From positions 124,001 to 188,000 of the forward strand of contig NZ_QBUH01000004.1 in the NCBI RefSeq assembly GCF_003058195.1: a stretch of DNA of 64,000 nt, given 5' to 3'. Below the pieces are notes generated by a model. It did no database searches. It saw only the letters and a list, made by a program, of their open reading frames with translations, and was not told where the DNA came from. The DNA comes from Elizabethkingia sp. YR214 (GTDB lineage: Bacteria; Bacteroidota; Bacteroidia; Flavobacteriales; Weeksellaceae). Of this stretch, positions 50,547 to 61,500 are shown one piece after another. The position numbers and the translations under genes are program-made. Each line of letters begins with the position of its first letter. The first letter of the stretch is position 1.

Positions 50547-52619
50547 TTACCAATTTAACAAGTATTCTATTGTTTTTTTAAGCTTTTCGGGGTTTGGGAG
50601 TATTTCTCTTTCAGAATCTATATTAATCGGAATTGCAGGTACATTCTGAGCACCTATCGGAGTAACTGGAGCATCCAGATATCTGAAGCATTCTCTGGAG
50701 ATTCTGGCACTTAGTGCTTCAGCAAAAGAATTTTGTACTTGTTCTTCGGTTAGTACAATACATTTACCGTGTTTTTTTACAGTTTCATATACATATTCTT
50801 CATCCATTGGGACAAGTGTTCGGAGGTCTACGACTTCCACCTGGCCTTCAAAACTTTTAGCAGCCTCTTTCGCCCAATAAATTCCCATTCCATAAGTGAT
50901 GATACAGATCGATTTTCCTTTGCGGATGTTTTCGTCCGTAGCCGTAATAGTACTTATTGCTTTTCCGAATGGTAAAATATAATCTTCCGCAGGCTCTATG
51001 GTTTTTGCATCATCGGTCCCTGGTACTTTAGACCAATACAAGCCTTTATGTTCCAGCATAATTACAGGATTTGGATCATAAAATGCTGCTTTAAACAATC
51101 CTTTGAAATCCGCTGCATTACTCGGATATGCAACTTTAATTCCTTTGATATTGGCCAGAATACTTTCAACACTACCACTGTGATACGGCCCGCCGCCACC
51201 ATAGGCACCAATCGGTACACGGATGATATTATTTACCGGAAATTTTCCTTCACTTAAATAACAGGATTTAGAAATCTCGGTGATCAACTGATTAATTCCC
51301 GGATAGATATAATCAGCAAATTGTACTTCTACAATAGGTTTTAGTCCTAATGCGCTCATACCAATCGTAGAACCAATTATATAGGCCTCCTGTATAGCGG
51401 TATTGAAAACTCTTTTGGTACCAAACTTAGCTTCCAGCGTAACAGCTTCCCGGAATACACCACCAATACGGCCACCTACATCCTGCCCATAAAGTAATGC
51501 TTCGGGGTGTTTGCGCATCAGTTCCTCAATCGCGTGGATAGAGGCATCTACCATTACTATTTTTTGCCCGTTTTCAGGGGTTCTTTCTCCTTTCTCTTCT
51601 GTAACAGGAGTAGGAGCAAAAATATGTTTTACAGCATCTTCAGGTTTTGGATCTTCAGCAGCCAAAGCTTTTTCAAAATCCTCACGAACCTGTATTTCTG
51701 CATTTTTCTCAATTTCTTTTAACTGATCATCACTGATGCCATTTTCCAAAAGGTACTTCCATAGTTTTTTACCCGGATCATGGGCCTCATGTTTGGCCAG
51801 ATCGTCCAAAGGACGGTACATTTCTTTTCTTACTCCGGAAGTATGATGACCAATCAGAACAGTTTTAGCACAAACTAAAATTGGTTTTCTTTCGGTGCGA
51901 ACATAGTCGAAAGCATTTTTCATAGCCAGATAAGACTCCGGAAACTCTGTCCCGTCGATACGCATTCTTTCGATGCCTTTGAATCCGGCAATAAAATCAT
52001 AAGCATCCTGTGAGCGGGCTTCTTCTGCAGTTACAGAAATTCCCCAATTGTTATCCTGTACCAAGAAAATAATAGGCAATTGGTGTAGTGCTGCAAACTG
52101 AAAAGCTTCGCTTACCTCGCCTTCGGTTACACTATTATCACCAAAGCTGCAAACTACAACTGGTGGAGTAGGATATGATTTCAGGCTAAAGTGCTCTATG
52201 TACTGTATGCCTTGTGCAATTCCGGTTGTAGGAATTGCCTGCATGCCAGTAGCACTGCTTTGGTGAATCATTTTTGGATAATCATCACTTAGATTGGAAG
52301 GATGACTGTAATAAGAGCGGCCGCCAGAGAAAGGATCTTCTGCCTTTGCCAACAGCTGTAACATCAGCTGGTATGGAGTATATCCCATTCCTAAAAGCAT
52401 ACTCTCATCCCGGTAATATGGGCTTACCCAATCATGCTTTTCAAGATGATAGGCTGTTGCTAACTGAATAGCTTCGTGTCCACGGGAAGTGCTATGTACA
52501 TATTTGCAGATTTGTTTTTTTTCATCATACAAATTAGCGATAGCTCTGGCTTTCATCATGTCTTCAAAAGCCTGTAGTAGTATTTTTTTATCGAGATGTT
52601 TTTTAAAGTCAACTTCCAT
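50547..52619 (-). CDS. 2-oxoacid dehydrogenase E1, fused alpha and beta subunits
   Basis: Thiamine-diphosphate E1 component of about 690 aa that decarboxylates a 2-oxoacid (branched-chain or pyruvate-like) and passes the acyl group to E2. E1-alpha lies at 1-330 (STSRGHEAIQLATAYHL, and the ThDP motif SFGDNSVTEGEVSEAF... DNNWGIS). A Pro/Glu linker (PTPVTEEKGERTPENG) leads to E1-beta at about 350-690 (VEVQFADYIYPGINQLITE, RVPIGAYGGGGPYHSG). ATG 52619 is chosen; a TTG at 52628 overlaps the promoter box. No E2/E3 gene adjoins it. Controlled by a strong palindrome at 52641-52662. Confidence 0.93.
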   Translation of the reverse strand: MEVDFKKHLDKKILLQAFEDMMKARAIANLYDEKKQICKYVHSTSRGHEAIQLATAYHLEKHDWVSPYYRDESMLLGMGYTPYQLMLQLLAKAEDPFSGGRSYYSHPSNLSDDYPKMIHQSSATGMQAIPTTGIAQGIQYIEHFSLKSYPTPPVVVCSFGDNSVTEGEVSEAFQFAALHQLPIIFLVQDNNWGISVTAEEARSQDAYDFIAGFKGIERMRIDGTEFPESYLAMKNAFDYVRTERKPILVCAKTVLIGHHTSGVRKEMYRPLDDLAKHEAHDPGKKLWKYLLENGISDDQLKEIEKNAEIQVREDFEKALAAEDPKPEDAVKHIFAPTPVTEEKGERTPENGQKIVMVDASIHAIEELMRKHPEALLYGQDVGGRIGGVFREAVTLEAKFGTKRVFNTAIQEAYIIGSTIGMSALGLKPIVEVQFADYIYPGINQLITEISKSCYLSEGKFPVNNIIRVPIGAYGGGGPYHSGSVESILANIKGIKVAYPSNAADFKGLFKAAFYDPNPVIMLEHKGLYWSKVPGTDDAKTIEPAEDYILPFGKAISTITATDENIRKGKSICIITYGMGIYWAKEAAKSFEGQVEVVDLRTLVPMDEEYVYETVKKHGKCIVLTEEQVQNSFAEALSARISRECFRYLDAPVTPIGAQNVPAIPINIDSEREILPNPEKLKKTIEYLLNW

Positions 52620-52625
52620 ATCTGA

Positions 52626-52633
52626 CAAATATA
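52626..52633 (-). promoter_or_regulatory. -7 promoter box of the E1 gene
   Basis: TATATTTG only 6 bp from the ATG at 52619; if used, the mRNA would be leaderless or nearly so. The palindromic operator lies 7 bp upstream. Confidence 0.45.
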
Positions 52634-52640
52634 GATAAAT

Positions 52641-52662
52641 TTACTTAACGATCGTTAGGTAA
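52641..52662. promoter_or_regulatory. Palindromic operator of the E1 gene
   Basis: A 22-bp inverted repeat with a single mismatched pair, core TAACGATCGTTA, arms starting TTAC and ending GTAA. Such sites are typical of TetR-family repressors. Placed between the -33 and -7 positions of the E1 promoter. No regulator gene adjoins it. Confidence 0.6.
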
Positions 52663-52854
52663 AATATTTTTGAAAGATTAATGTACTTAAATTTTTGTGA
52701 ATCAATTTGTTAATTTTTGTTTAAGCTGGGTTTTATACGTTTTGATATGAAAAATGCTTATGTTGAAATACAATGCTGTACAGAAAATCAATTGAACCTG
52801 AAACTTTTTTTACTTTCACTTTTTTTGTAATTTTACTCAAATTTCTGATGGATT

Positions 52855-55800
52855 ATGTTCTTGATTTTTGATACAGAAACAACTGGTTTACCCCGAAATT
52901 TTAATGCTCCTTTAACTGACTTCGACAACTGGCCGCGCATGGTTCAGATTGCATGGCAGTTACACGATGAGCATGGAAATCTTATAGAGAATCAGGATTA
53001 TATTATAAAGCCCGAGGGCTACGATATTCCGTTTAATGCATACCGCATTCACGGGATATCTACAGAGATGGCGATGCGTGAAGGTCGCGATCTTAAAGAG
53101 GTACTTAACGAGTTCAAGGAAGTACTGAAAAAAACGAAAGTAGTAGCAGGACATAATGTAACCTTTGACTACAGTATTGTAGGATCCGAATTTCTTAGAA
53201 AGGAACTGGAGGATAGCCTGAAAGATAAACCTATCGTAGATACGATGGAGTTTGGTACCAACGTATGTCAGCTTCCGGGAGGTAGAGGCGGAAGGTTCAA
53301 ATCCCCTAAACTGGAGGAACTTTCTGAAAAATTATTCGGACACAAATTCGATGAAGCTCACAATGCTGCAGCCGACGTAAATGCTACAGCACAGGCTTTC
53401 TTCGAAATGATGAGACTGGAAGTTTATCCGTTGGATAGAATTTTCTTTGATGATGTACAGATGAAGGCCTTTAAGGATCATAATCCTACTGTCTTCAAGC
53501 CTTTCGATATTGTTATCCGAAGACAGGTTGCTGATTCCAAGAAACGGAAGAAAACGGCTGATTTTGGTGATACCGATGATATTGATATCGGGAATTTCTT
53601 CCATTTTTATAGCCACAGTATTTACTCAACTTTACAGGCAACGACTGGTTTGGCTGATATGGTTTCCATAGCCGAAAAGAATAATTTTCCGGCTGTAGGG
53701 CTTGTTGACCTTGGCAATATGATGGGAGCCTTCAAATTTATAGATGAGGTTGAAAAGTATAACGGAAATCTTAAGCAGAAAAAGCAGGATGCCGAAGCTG
53801 CCGAAGAAAAGCCGGATAACTATGATGAAATTAACAGTGCTAAGTTTCTTACTCCTATCTTAGGATTAGAGCTTTATATTTCGGAGCGTTATCAGCAAAG
53901 GCAGTTTACTAAAGATGATCCGGACAGAAGAACTCAGGTTGTATTATTGGCTAAAAACTTTGAAGGATATAAAAATCTGGCAAAGCTTTCATCTATAGGA
54001 TTTAAAGAAGGTTATTATGCCGGAGTTCCAAGGGTTAGCCGTGCACTAATATCACAATATAAAGACAATCTTATTGCATTGACAGGAAGCTTGTCCTGTG
54101 AAGTTCCTTCTACCATTCTGGAATTGGGGGAGCAGCGTGGTGAAGAAGTTTTCCAATGGTGGATGAATGAATTTGGTGATGATTTCTATGTGCAGATACA
54201 GAATCACCAGATGGATGAAGAAGACTATGTTAATGAGATTTTGCTAAAATTTGCAGATAAGCACAATGTAAAAATACTGGCGCAGAATGAAACTTATTAT
54301 ACCCGGAAATCGGATGCCAAAATCCAGGATATTGTAGCCTGTATTAAAGATGGTGAGAAACTTTCGACACCTGTAGGTAAAGGTTTCGGGAAAAGAAAAG
54401 GTCTGAACAGTGAACAGTTTTATCTGAAAAATAGCGAAGAGATTAAGCAGGCTTTCCAGATGTACCCTGATGCTTTTATGGCTTATGATGAATTTCTGAA
54501 TAAGTTTGAATCTTATAAACTAAAAAGAGATGTTCTCTTACCTAAGTTTGATATTCCTGAGGAATTTCAGGATGTTGAAGACCTGAGTGATGGTGGTAAA
54601 AGAGGGGAGATGAACTTCCTGAGACATCTTACCTATGAAGGAGCTCGAAAAAAATATGAAGAAATTACCGATGATATAAGGGAAAGACTAGACTTTGAGC
54701 TGGATATTATTGCTAAAACAGGATATCCGGGTTATTTCCTTATTGTGCAGGATTTTTGTAACGAAGCTAAAAATATGGGGGTATCAGTTGGTCCGGGACG
54801 GGGATCTGCAGCAGGATCTGCTGTAGCTTACTGTATCGGAATTACTAACGTGGATCCAATTAAATATGATCTCCTTTTTGAGCGTTTTCTTAACCCGGAA
54901 AGGATTTCGATGCCCGATATCGATATTGACTTTGATGACGAAGGTCGTGACAGGATTATTAAATGGGTAATCGATAAATATGGACAAAATCAGGTAGCGC
55001 AGATTATTACCTATTCGGTACTGGGTGGTAAATCGGCTATTAAAGATGCGGGAAGGGTACTGGATGTGTCTATTCCTGAAACCAACAATATTGCAAAGCT
55101 AATTCCGAATACACCGGGGATGAACATTGCGAAAGTGATGAAGTCCGATTTGAAGAAATTCAAGCCGGAAGATCTTCCGCTGGTAGACGAAATAAAAGGA
55201 ATTCTGAACAATCCGGACGATGGCCGTTTCAATGTACTGGACAGTGCTTACAAGATGGAAGGCTGTATCCGAAATACCGGTATTCACGCCTGTGGAGTAA
55301 TTATTACACCGGAAGATATCAGTAATCTGGTTCCGGTGACCATTGCGGCAAAAGATGCAGATATTTTGGTGTCTCAGTTTGATAATTCGGTAGCTGAGAG
55401 TGCCGGATTGCTGAAAATGGACTTCCTGGGACTTAGGACGCTTACCATTATTAAAGATGCTGTTAAGCTCATTAAAAACAGACACGGAATAGAAATTATT
55501 CCGGATGATATACCACTGGATGACGCAAAGACTTATCAGCTCTTTAAAGAAGGTCGTACAATTGGTATTTTCCAGTATGAATCTGCCGGTATGCAAAAGT
55601 ACATGCGTGAGCTGAAGCCTACGGTATTTGCCGATCTTATTGCCATGAACGCATTGTACCGACCTGGACCTATTAAGTATATACCGAACTTTATCAACCG
55701 GAAGCATGGTCTGGAAGAGATTATCTATGACCTCCCGGAGACACAGGAATATCTACAGGAAACCTATGGAATTACGGTATATCAGGAGCAGGTAATGCTA

Positions 55801-57516
55801 CTCTCTCAGAAGCTGGCGAACTTTACCAAAGGTGAGGCCGATACGCTGAGAAAAGCAATGGGTAAAAAGCAAAAAGCGGTACTGGATAAGATGTTCCCCA
55901 AATTTATTGAAGGTGGGAAGAAAAATAATCTGGACGAAGAGAAACTTCATAAAATCTGGAAAGACTGGGAAGCCTTTGCAGAATATGCATTTAATAAGTC
56001 TCACTCCACATGTTATGCTTATATTGCTTATCATACTGCATATCTGAAAGCCAATTATCCGGCTGAATATATGGCGAGTGTAATGAGTAATAACATTAAC
56101 AATACTAAGCAGATCACCCTATTCATGGAAGACTGTCAGGCGATGGGTGTAGATGTATTGGGACCATCTGTAAATGAATCTGAATATGAATTTGCTGTAA
56201 ACGAGAAAGGCCAGATTCGTTTTGGACTTGGAGCTATAAAAGGGATTGGAGAAGGGCCGTCTGAAGCTATTTGTAAGGAAAGAGAGCAAGGTGGAAGGTT
56301 TACCGATATCTATAGCCTTTTTGAAAGAATTCCTTCATCACAACTAAATAAAAGAGTAGTGGAAAGTTTAGTATTTGCCGGAGCTTTCGACGAATTAGAT
56401 TCTTATCACCGTGCCCAGTATTTCGATGTAGATACTGCCGGAAGAACCAATATTGAACGTTTATTAAAATACAGCAACAGTTTCCAGGATAGTAAAAACT
56501 CTGTAGAAAACTCTTTATTTGCAGATTTTGCAGATGAGGTTCAGATTGAAAGACCAAAAATAAATCCAGCTCCGGAATGGCAGAATATGCATAAACTGAA
56601 CCGGGAAAAAGAAGCCATAGGTTTCTACCTTTCTGCACACCCACTGGATGAATTCTATTATCAATATAAGTTTATCCAGGGAGCATTGAGTAAAAAATCG
56701 GTGGTCAGCAAAAAACTGGATGAAGAACTGGAAAAAGCTCCTGAAAATGAGAAAGTAGAAGAGCAGGATGATAAGGATGAAGTATCTACAGATATAGATT
56801 TCCCTGCTGATATGCTGGAGGTTGACGGAGATGAAATTATTGAAGAGGTAATTAAAAAAGTGGATCCGAGAGGGAAGTTTAATTTCCTGAATCTGGATGA
56901 GGTGGATCCTTACAGAGATTTTGTGCTTCAAAGAGATTTTTCTAATCTGACACCGGCAGAAATTTCAAAGTTAAAAGAGAAGAAATTCCGAAGCAAAGGA
57001 AATGATAATTCCAAAGAATATATGGTTTCCGGTCTTATTACAGAGTATGTGATAAGGGATGGTTACGAAAGCGGAACCAAGATCGCCTTCATTACGTTGG
57101 AAGACTACACAGGGTCATATTCTTTCAGGCTGAATGATAAAGATTATATGCGTCTGAGAGAAAAGCTTGGCGAGCACAGATTTGTAATTTTTAAGATCAA
57201 ATTTGCCCCTTCCAAAGACTTTGACAGATTGTATGTGAATGTTACTGAGGTTATTGACCTGAAAGAAGCTTTTGACCGATATGCCAATCAGCTTTCTTTA
57301 GTGGTGCCATTTAATGAAGTAGATCAGGATGATATAGAATTTTTCAGACGTACTTTTGCCCATAACAAAGGAGTACATAAACTAAGTTTCTATCTGAAAG
57401 ATCCGGTTGAAAATCATTTTGTAGAACTCAACTCAATGCAGACCTCAGTAGATATAAGTGCTGAGACAATAAAGCTTCTGCACGAGTATAAGAAATATGA
57501 ATTATTCTTAAACTAA
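52855..57516 (+). CDS. dnaE: DNA polymerase III alpha subunit with N-terminal proofreading exonuclease
   Basis: Replicative polymerase of 1,553 aa, longer than the usual ~1,150 because a DEDDh exonuclease precedes it. Exonuclease about 1-190: FDTETTG with Asp6/Glu8, Asp105 in HNVTFDYSI, His169 and Asp174 in EAHNAAADVNAT. The PHP domain starts near 249 but has lost metal ligands (HFYSHSIYS and VDLGNM instead of HxHxxYS and DHGNM), so it is probably inactive. Polymerase core: PDIDIDF with Asp688/690 and LLKMDFLGL with Asp856. Fingers, HhH and OB parts follow. Single gene with terminator. Confidence 0.96.
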   Translation: MFLIFDTETTGLPRNFNAPLTDFDNWPRMVQIAWQLHDEHGNLIENQDYIIKPEGYDIPFNAYRIHGISTEMAMREGRDLKEVLNEFKEVLKKTKVVAGHNVTFDYSIVGSEFLRKELEDSLKDKPIVDTMEFGTNVCQLPGGRGGRFKSPKLEELSEKLFGHKFDEAHNAAADVNATAQAFFEMMRLEVYPLDRIFFDDVQMKAFKDHNPTVFKPFDIVIRRQVADSKKRKKTADFGDTDDIDIGNFFHFYSHSIYSTLQATTGLADMVSIAEKNNFPAVGLVDLGNMMGAFKFIDEVEKYNGNLKQKKQDAEAAEEKPDNYDEINSAKFLTPILGLELYISERYQQRQFTKDDPDRRTQVVLLAKNFEGYKNLAKLSSIGFKEGYYAGVPRVSRALISQYKDNLIALTGSLSCEVPSTILELGEQRGEEVFQWWMNEFGDDFYVQIQNHQMDEEDYVNEILLKFADKHNVKILAQNETYYTRKSDAKIQDIVACIKDGEKLSTPVGKGFGKRKGLNSEQFYLKNSEEIKQAFQMYPDAFMAYDEFLNKFESYKLKRDVLLPKFDIPEEFQDVEDLSDGGKRGEMNFLRHLTYEGARKKYEEITDDIRERLDFELDIIAKTGYPGYFLIVQDFCNEAKNMGVSVGPGRGSAAGSAVAYCIGITNVDPIKYDLLFERFLNPERISMPDIDIDFDDEGRDRIIKWVIDKYGQNQVAQIITYSVLGGKSAIKDAGRVLDVSIPETNNIAKLIPNTPGMNIAKVMKSDLKKFKPEDLPLVDEIKGILNNPDDGRFNVLDSAYKMEGCIRNTGIHACGVIITPEDISNLVPVTIAAKDADILVSQFDNSVAESAGLLKMDFLGLRTLTIIKDAVKLIKNRHGIEIIPDDIPLDDAKTYQLFKEGRTIGIFQYESAGMQKYMRELKPTVFADLIAMNALYRPGPIKYIPNFINRKHGLEEIIYDLPETQEYLQETYGITVYQEQVMLLSQKLANFTKGEADTLRKAMGKKQKAVLDKMFPKFIEGGKKNNLDEEKLHKIWKDWEAFAEYAFNKSHSTCYAYIAYHTAYLKANYPAEYMASVMSNNINNTKQITLFMEDCQAMGVDVLGPSVNESEYEFAVNEKGQIRFGLGAIKGIGEGPSEAICKEREQGGRFTDIYSLFERIPSSQLNKRVVESLVFAGAFDELDSYHRAQYFDVDTAGRTNIERLLKYSNSFQDSKNSVENSLFADFADEVQIERPKINPAPEWQNMHKLNREKEAIGFYLSAHPLDEFYYQYKFIQGALSKKSVVSKKLDEELEKAPENEKVEEQDDKDEVSTDIDFPADMLEVDGDEIIEEVIKKVDPRGKFNFLNLDEVDPYRDFVLQRDFSNLTPAEISKLKEKKFRSKGNDNSKEYMVSGLITEYVIRDGYESGTKIAFITLEDYTGSYSFRLNDKDYMRLREKLGEHRFVIFKIKFAPSKDFDRLYVNVTEVIDLKEAFDRYANQLSLVVPFNEVDQDDIEFFRRTFAHNKGVHKLSFYLKDPVENHFVELNSMQTSVDISAETIKLLHEYKKYELFLN

Positions 57517-57521
57517 TAAAT

Positions 57522-57553
57522 AAAAAATCCTCAGCATTAACTGAGGATTTTTT
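57522..57553 (+). terminator. Bidirectional terminator after dnaE
   Basis: A6-TCCTCAG paired with CTGAGGA-T6 around a 6-nt loop. Confidence 0.9.
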
Positions 57554-57967
57554 CTATTTAGATACAGCTTTTTCAGCTGCCAACTTTGCTTGGGTTTGCC
57601 ATTGAATAACGGCTTTTTGTCTTTCTGTATCGAAAGTATGGTTGTCCTTTAGCGGTTTCTGAAGTTTGCTCTTATGATTCTTTATTCTGGCGTCTAGTTC
57701 TTCGTTGGTAAGATATTTTTCATAGACTGGTACAAGGCTTTTCAGCATACTTTGATAGTTTAGTCCGGATTCCAGTGTCTGATAATATATTGGTGAAAGA
57801 TTTCTGTTGTCCGCAACTCTTAATTTTGTGATGCTTGCGGAAAGATCTTTTTTAAAATTTGCTTCAGATTCTTCCAAACGGATTAGCGATTCTGCTTTTT
57901 TAGCTTTAGCAGTTTGACCAAATGTCAGAAGAGAGGCAAAGCAGGTAATTATAATGGGATATTTCAT
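57554..57967 (-). CDS. Small secreted hypothetical protein
   Basis: Exported protein of 137 aa; signal peptide about 1-17 (ASLLTFGQ). The mature part is helical, Lys/Glu-rich (LIRLEESEANFKKDLSASIT, VPVYEKYLTNEELDARIKNH). The segment VPVYEKYLTNEELDARI mirrors IPIYSKYYTEKELDDII in the upstream neighbour, so the two are probably diverged relatives (DUF2059-like). Starts 11 bp after that gene; one transcription unit. Function unknown. Confidence 0.75.
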   Translation of the reverse strand: MKYPIIITCFASLLTFGQTAKAKKAESLIRLEESEANFKKDLSASITKLRVADNRNLSPIYYQTLESGLNYQSMLKSLVPVYEKYLTNEELDARIKNHKSKLQKPLKDNHTFDTERQKAVIQWQTQAKLAAEKAVSK

Positions 57968-57978
57968 ATAGTTTTATA

Positions 57979-58461
57979 TTATTTAGACGATGGATAGTCC
58001 ATAATTGTTTCTTTCTGAACAGGATATTTTTCATTAATTTTCTTCATGACCTTCTGTCCAAGCTCCATACCCCATACCTGTCCTGCCTGCATAGATTCTT
58101 TTGTCATGTCCGGCATTGTTTTTATTACTTTTTGTCCAGTAGATGTTTTATAGAAAGCAATGATATCATCCAGTTCTTTTTCTGTGTAGTATTTGGAATA
58201 TATAGGAATAAGAAGCTCTTCGAAGTCATTTGTGTTGGCTGTTTCCTTTTTTAATTCGTTCCAGTATTCAGCAGGGACTTGTTTGTAATAGGTTTGATAG
58301 GAGTTAATCATATTGTCCATTACCTGATTAGCAACCCCTAATACGTTAGTAAGCTTTAGAAAAGTTTTTATCTTTTCTTTTTTTGCAGGCGAAACTGTTT
58401 GTTCCTGAGCAAATGTCAGGCTGCTAGTCATTATTAAAAAAAGTATTGTAATTTTTTTCAT
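57979..58461 (-). CDS. DUF2059 domain secreted protein
   Basis: Exported protein of about 160 aa. ATG 58461 gives a clean signal peptide (MKKITILFLIMTSSLTFAQ) and is preferred over the one at 58488. The DUF2059 core has FEELLIPIYSKYYTEKELDDIIAFYKTSTGQKVI and MTKESMQAGQ. The family is widespread and its role is unsettled. First of a two-gene unit with a shorter relative downstream. Confidence 0.85.
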   Translation of the reverse strand: MKKITILFLIMTSSLTFAQEQTVSPAKKEKIKTFLKLTNVLGVANQVMDNMINSYQTYYKQVPAEYWNELKKETANTNDFEELLIPIYSKYYTEKELDDIIAFYKTSTGQKVIKTMPDMTKESMQAGQVWGMELGQKVMKKINEKYPVQKETIMDYPSSK

Positions 58462-58490
58462 TAGTATTTCTTTAAACCAAAAGTACAATA

Positions 58491-58526
58491 AAAAAAATCC
58501 CGACAGAAAAAAATATCTGCCGGGAT
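58491..58526 (-). terminator. Terminator of the RND efflux operon
   Basis: ATCCCG/CGGGAT stem continued by CAG/CTG, with a U-run on the minus strand. Confidence 0.85.
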
Positions 58527-58559
58527 CCTATAAACATAAATTAAACTATTTACTACTAT

Positions 58560-61500
58560 TTAGTGATTGTGCTTTGGTGTAAAGCCATCCTCACTCATTT
58601 CTAATGGCTCATAATCTGCAACCATTTCTTTAGCATAATCTACTTTTCCACCTTTGTTGAAACGTGCAATAATGCTATCGAAGATAGAATATACTACTGG
58701 TACAAAGATTAGGGTAAGGAATAATGAAGATGTTAAACCACCTATAATTACCCATGCTAATCCGTTGTTAAGCTCTGCAGCTGCTCCTTGTGCCAATGCA
58801 ATAGGGATCATACCGAAAACCATCGCAATAGTGGTCATAAGGATTGGACGAAGTCTGGCATGATTGGCCTGAAGCAATGCATTGAATGTATTTTCTCCGG
58901 CTTCTTTTCTATGGTTAGCAAAGTCTACCAGCATAATTGCATTCTTACATACAAGACCAATCAACATGATGACCCCAAGAATGGTAAATACGTTCAGAGA
59001 GTTATTCGTTAATGCAAGGATTGCTAGTACCCCGATAAGAGATAACGGAACCGAGAACAATACCACAAACGGATATACAAAGCTATCATATAGTGCAACC
59101 ATTACAAGGTATACCAAGATGATAGCAGCCATAAGGGCGATACCTAGTGTACCGAAACCTTCACTTTGGTTCTCCATATCACCACTCCATACATAGTTAA
59201 CTCCTGAAGGTCTTTTCAGCTGAGAGAATTTAGCTTCCCACTGCTGTGCAACTGTACCTGTAGGAATACCTACAGTTTGTGCATTGATTGTTACAGAAGG
59301 AGATTTATCTCTTCTTTCCAGGAAGCTAGGTCCCGAACCTTCTGTAATAGTAGCGAACTGATCTAGTTTGATCTTTTCTCCTTTACCATTTACAAAGATG
59401 ATGCTTTTTACATCGTCCACACTTGATCTGTTCAGCTGATTGAAACGGATGTTGATATCATATTCATAGTCACCTGCACGGAATTTACCATCGGTATTTC
59501 CACTAAATGCTGTCTGCATTGTCAATCCTACATCCTGAATATTTAATCCAAGAGCAGACATTTTATCACGGTCAATAGCAATATTAATTTCCGGGTTACC
59601 ACCTTCAGAAGATAATCTTACTTCGGATGCTCCTTTAATTGTTTTTAGTTGTGCCATTGCCTGATTAGCAAATTCATTGATGCTTTTCAGATCCGGTCCT
59701 GTTACTACTAATGCCAGTGGAGCTTGTTCCGCACCCATCAGACCTACAGGTACTGTTTTAATTTTAGCACCTACTAATACTTTAGAAAGTTCATTTTTAA
59801 CCTTGGCAGCATATACAAATGAGTTATCTGCTCTTTTATCTTTACCAACAAGGATCACATCGATCTCTGATTTGTATGCTGTTGCCTGAGCTCCACCGAA
59901 ACCATCACTTTGCTGACCAACAGTTGTAATCATTTTTACAACTTCTGATTTTTTAGACAAATAGTCTTCAGCTTTCTGTGTCATAAAGTTGGTCTTTTCT
60001 ACAGACGCATCTTTTGGAAGTTCTATCTGAACAAGGAATTCACCTTTATCGATCTTAGAGAAGAATTCCCCTCCGATAAACTTCATTAACCCAAATGACA
60101 TGAAGAATAATACAATTACAATAACTACTGTAGAAATCTTTGTCCATCTGTTTTTCAGACACCATTTAAGTAAGTCAGATACCCAGTGCGTGAAGTTGTC
60201 CAGTTGTTTCTCGAATCCAAGGATGAATTTTTCGAAAATATTTTTTCCTGTAAGGTGTGTAAGTTTACCAAATCTGGATGATAACCAAGGTACAATCGTA
60301 AATGAAGCTAATAATGATAGCAATGTTGCAATAACCACGGTTACACAGAACTGGGAGATAATATTAGATACCAAACCAGTACTCATTGCAATTGGTAGGA
60401 ATACTACCACAATTACTAATGTAATAGAGGTTACTGTCATTCCGATTTCCGCAGTTGCATCATAAGAAGCTCTTACTTTGTTTTTACCCATCTCCATGTG
60501 TCGGTAGATATTTTCCAATACCACAATCGCATCATCCACAAGGATACCTACAACCAGGGAAAGTCCCAGTAAGCTCATTAAGTTCAGCGTATATCCCATT
60601 AGTGCCATACCAATAAAGGTTGCAACTAACGATGCCGGAATGGATACCATTACGATGAATGCATTACGGATACTGTGAAGGAATAATAACATTACTACAG
60701 CTACAAGGATAATCGCGATGAATAAGTCATGCGTTACATTGTCTGCAGCGGTAAGGGTAAATGTAGAAGTATCGTTTACAACATTAAGCTTTACACCTTG
60801 TTGTGCATAATCTTTCTCAATTTTCTCGATCGTTTGTTTTGTCAGTTCACTTACTTCAACGGCATTGGCATCAGACTGCTTCACTACCTGAAGAAGGATC
60901 GCAGGCTTTCTGTCAATTCTTGCTACTTTTTCAGCATCTTTCTGCGCATCTTCAACAAAAGCAACATCAGAAAGTCTGATTTGTGCTCCGTCTTTAACAC
61001 TTATTACAAGATTAGAAAGCTCTTCTACGTTTTTGTATTTTCCGGATAATCTGATAATAGTACTGTTCTCACGGGTTTTTACGTTTCCGGTAGGGAAGTC
61101 AACATTGGATGTAAGAATCGCCTGTTGTACCTGTGGAATAGATAGTCCGTAACCTTCCAGTTTATTTTTATCCAGATTTACTTTAATTTCTCTTTCCTGT
61201 CCACCAATAAGGTTTACCTGTGCAACACCTTTTACCCTTGATAGTACCGGTTGGATTTTTTTATCCAAAAGGTCATAGAAGGCAACGCTACTCAGGTTAG
61301 AGGTAGCACCGGCCGTGATAATAGGAAGGTCACTCAGGGAGAACTTCTGTAATGAAGGTGCTTTTACATCCTTCGGAAAGTCCGCAATAATAGCGTTAAT
61401 CTTTCTTTGGGCATCATTCAGCGCATAGTCTGTGTCGGCACCAGCATTCAGGGTAATCGTAACAAGTGATAAACTCTCAAATGATTTGGATTCTACTTTC

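Noticed and set aside
53290-53310. tRNA T-arm-like GGTTCAAATCC
   Set aside because: Lies inside dnaE coding sequence with no cloverleaf around it.
55099-55707. 202-codon minus-strand frame
   Set aside because: Antisense to the polymerase core of dnaE, whose motifs are intact.
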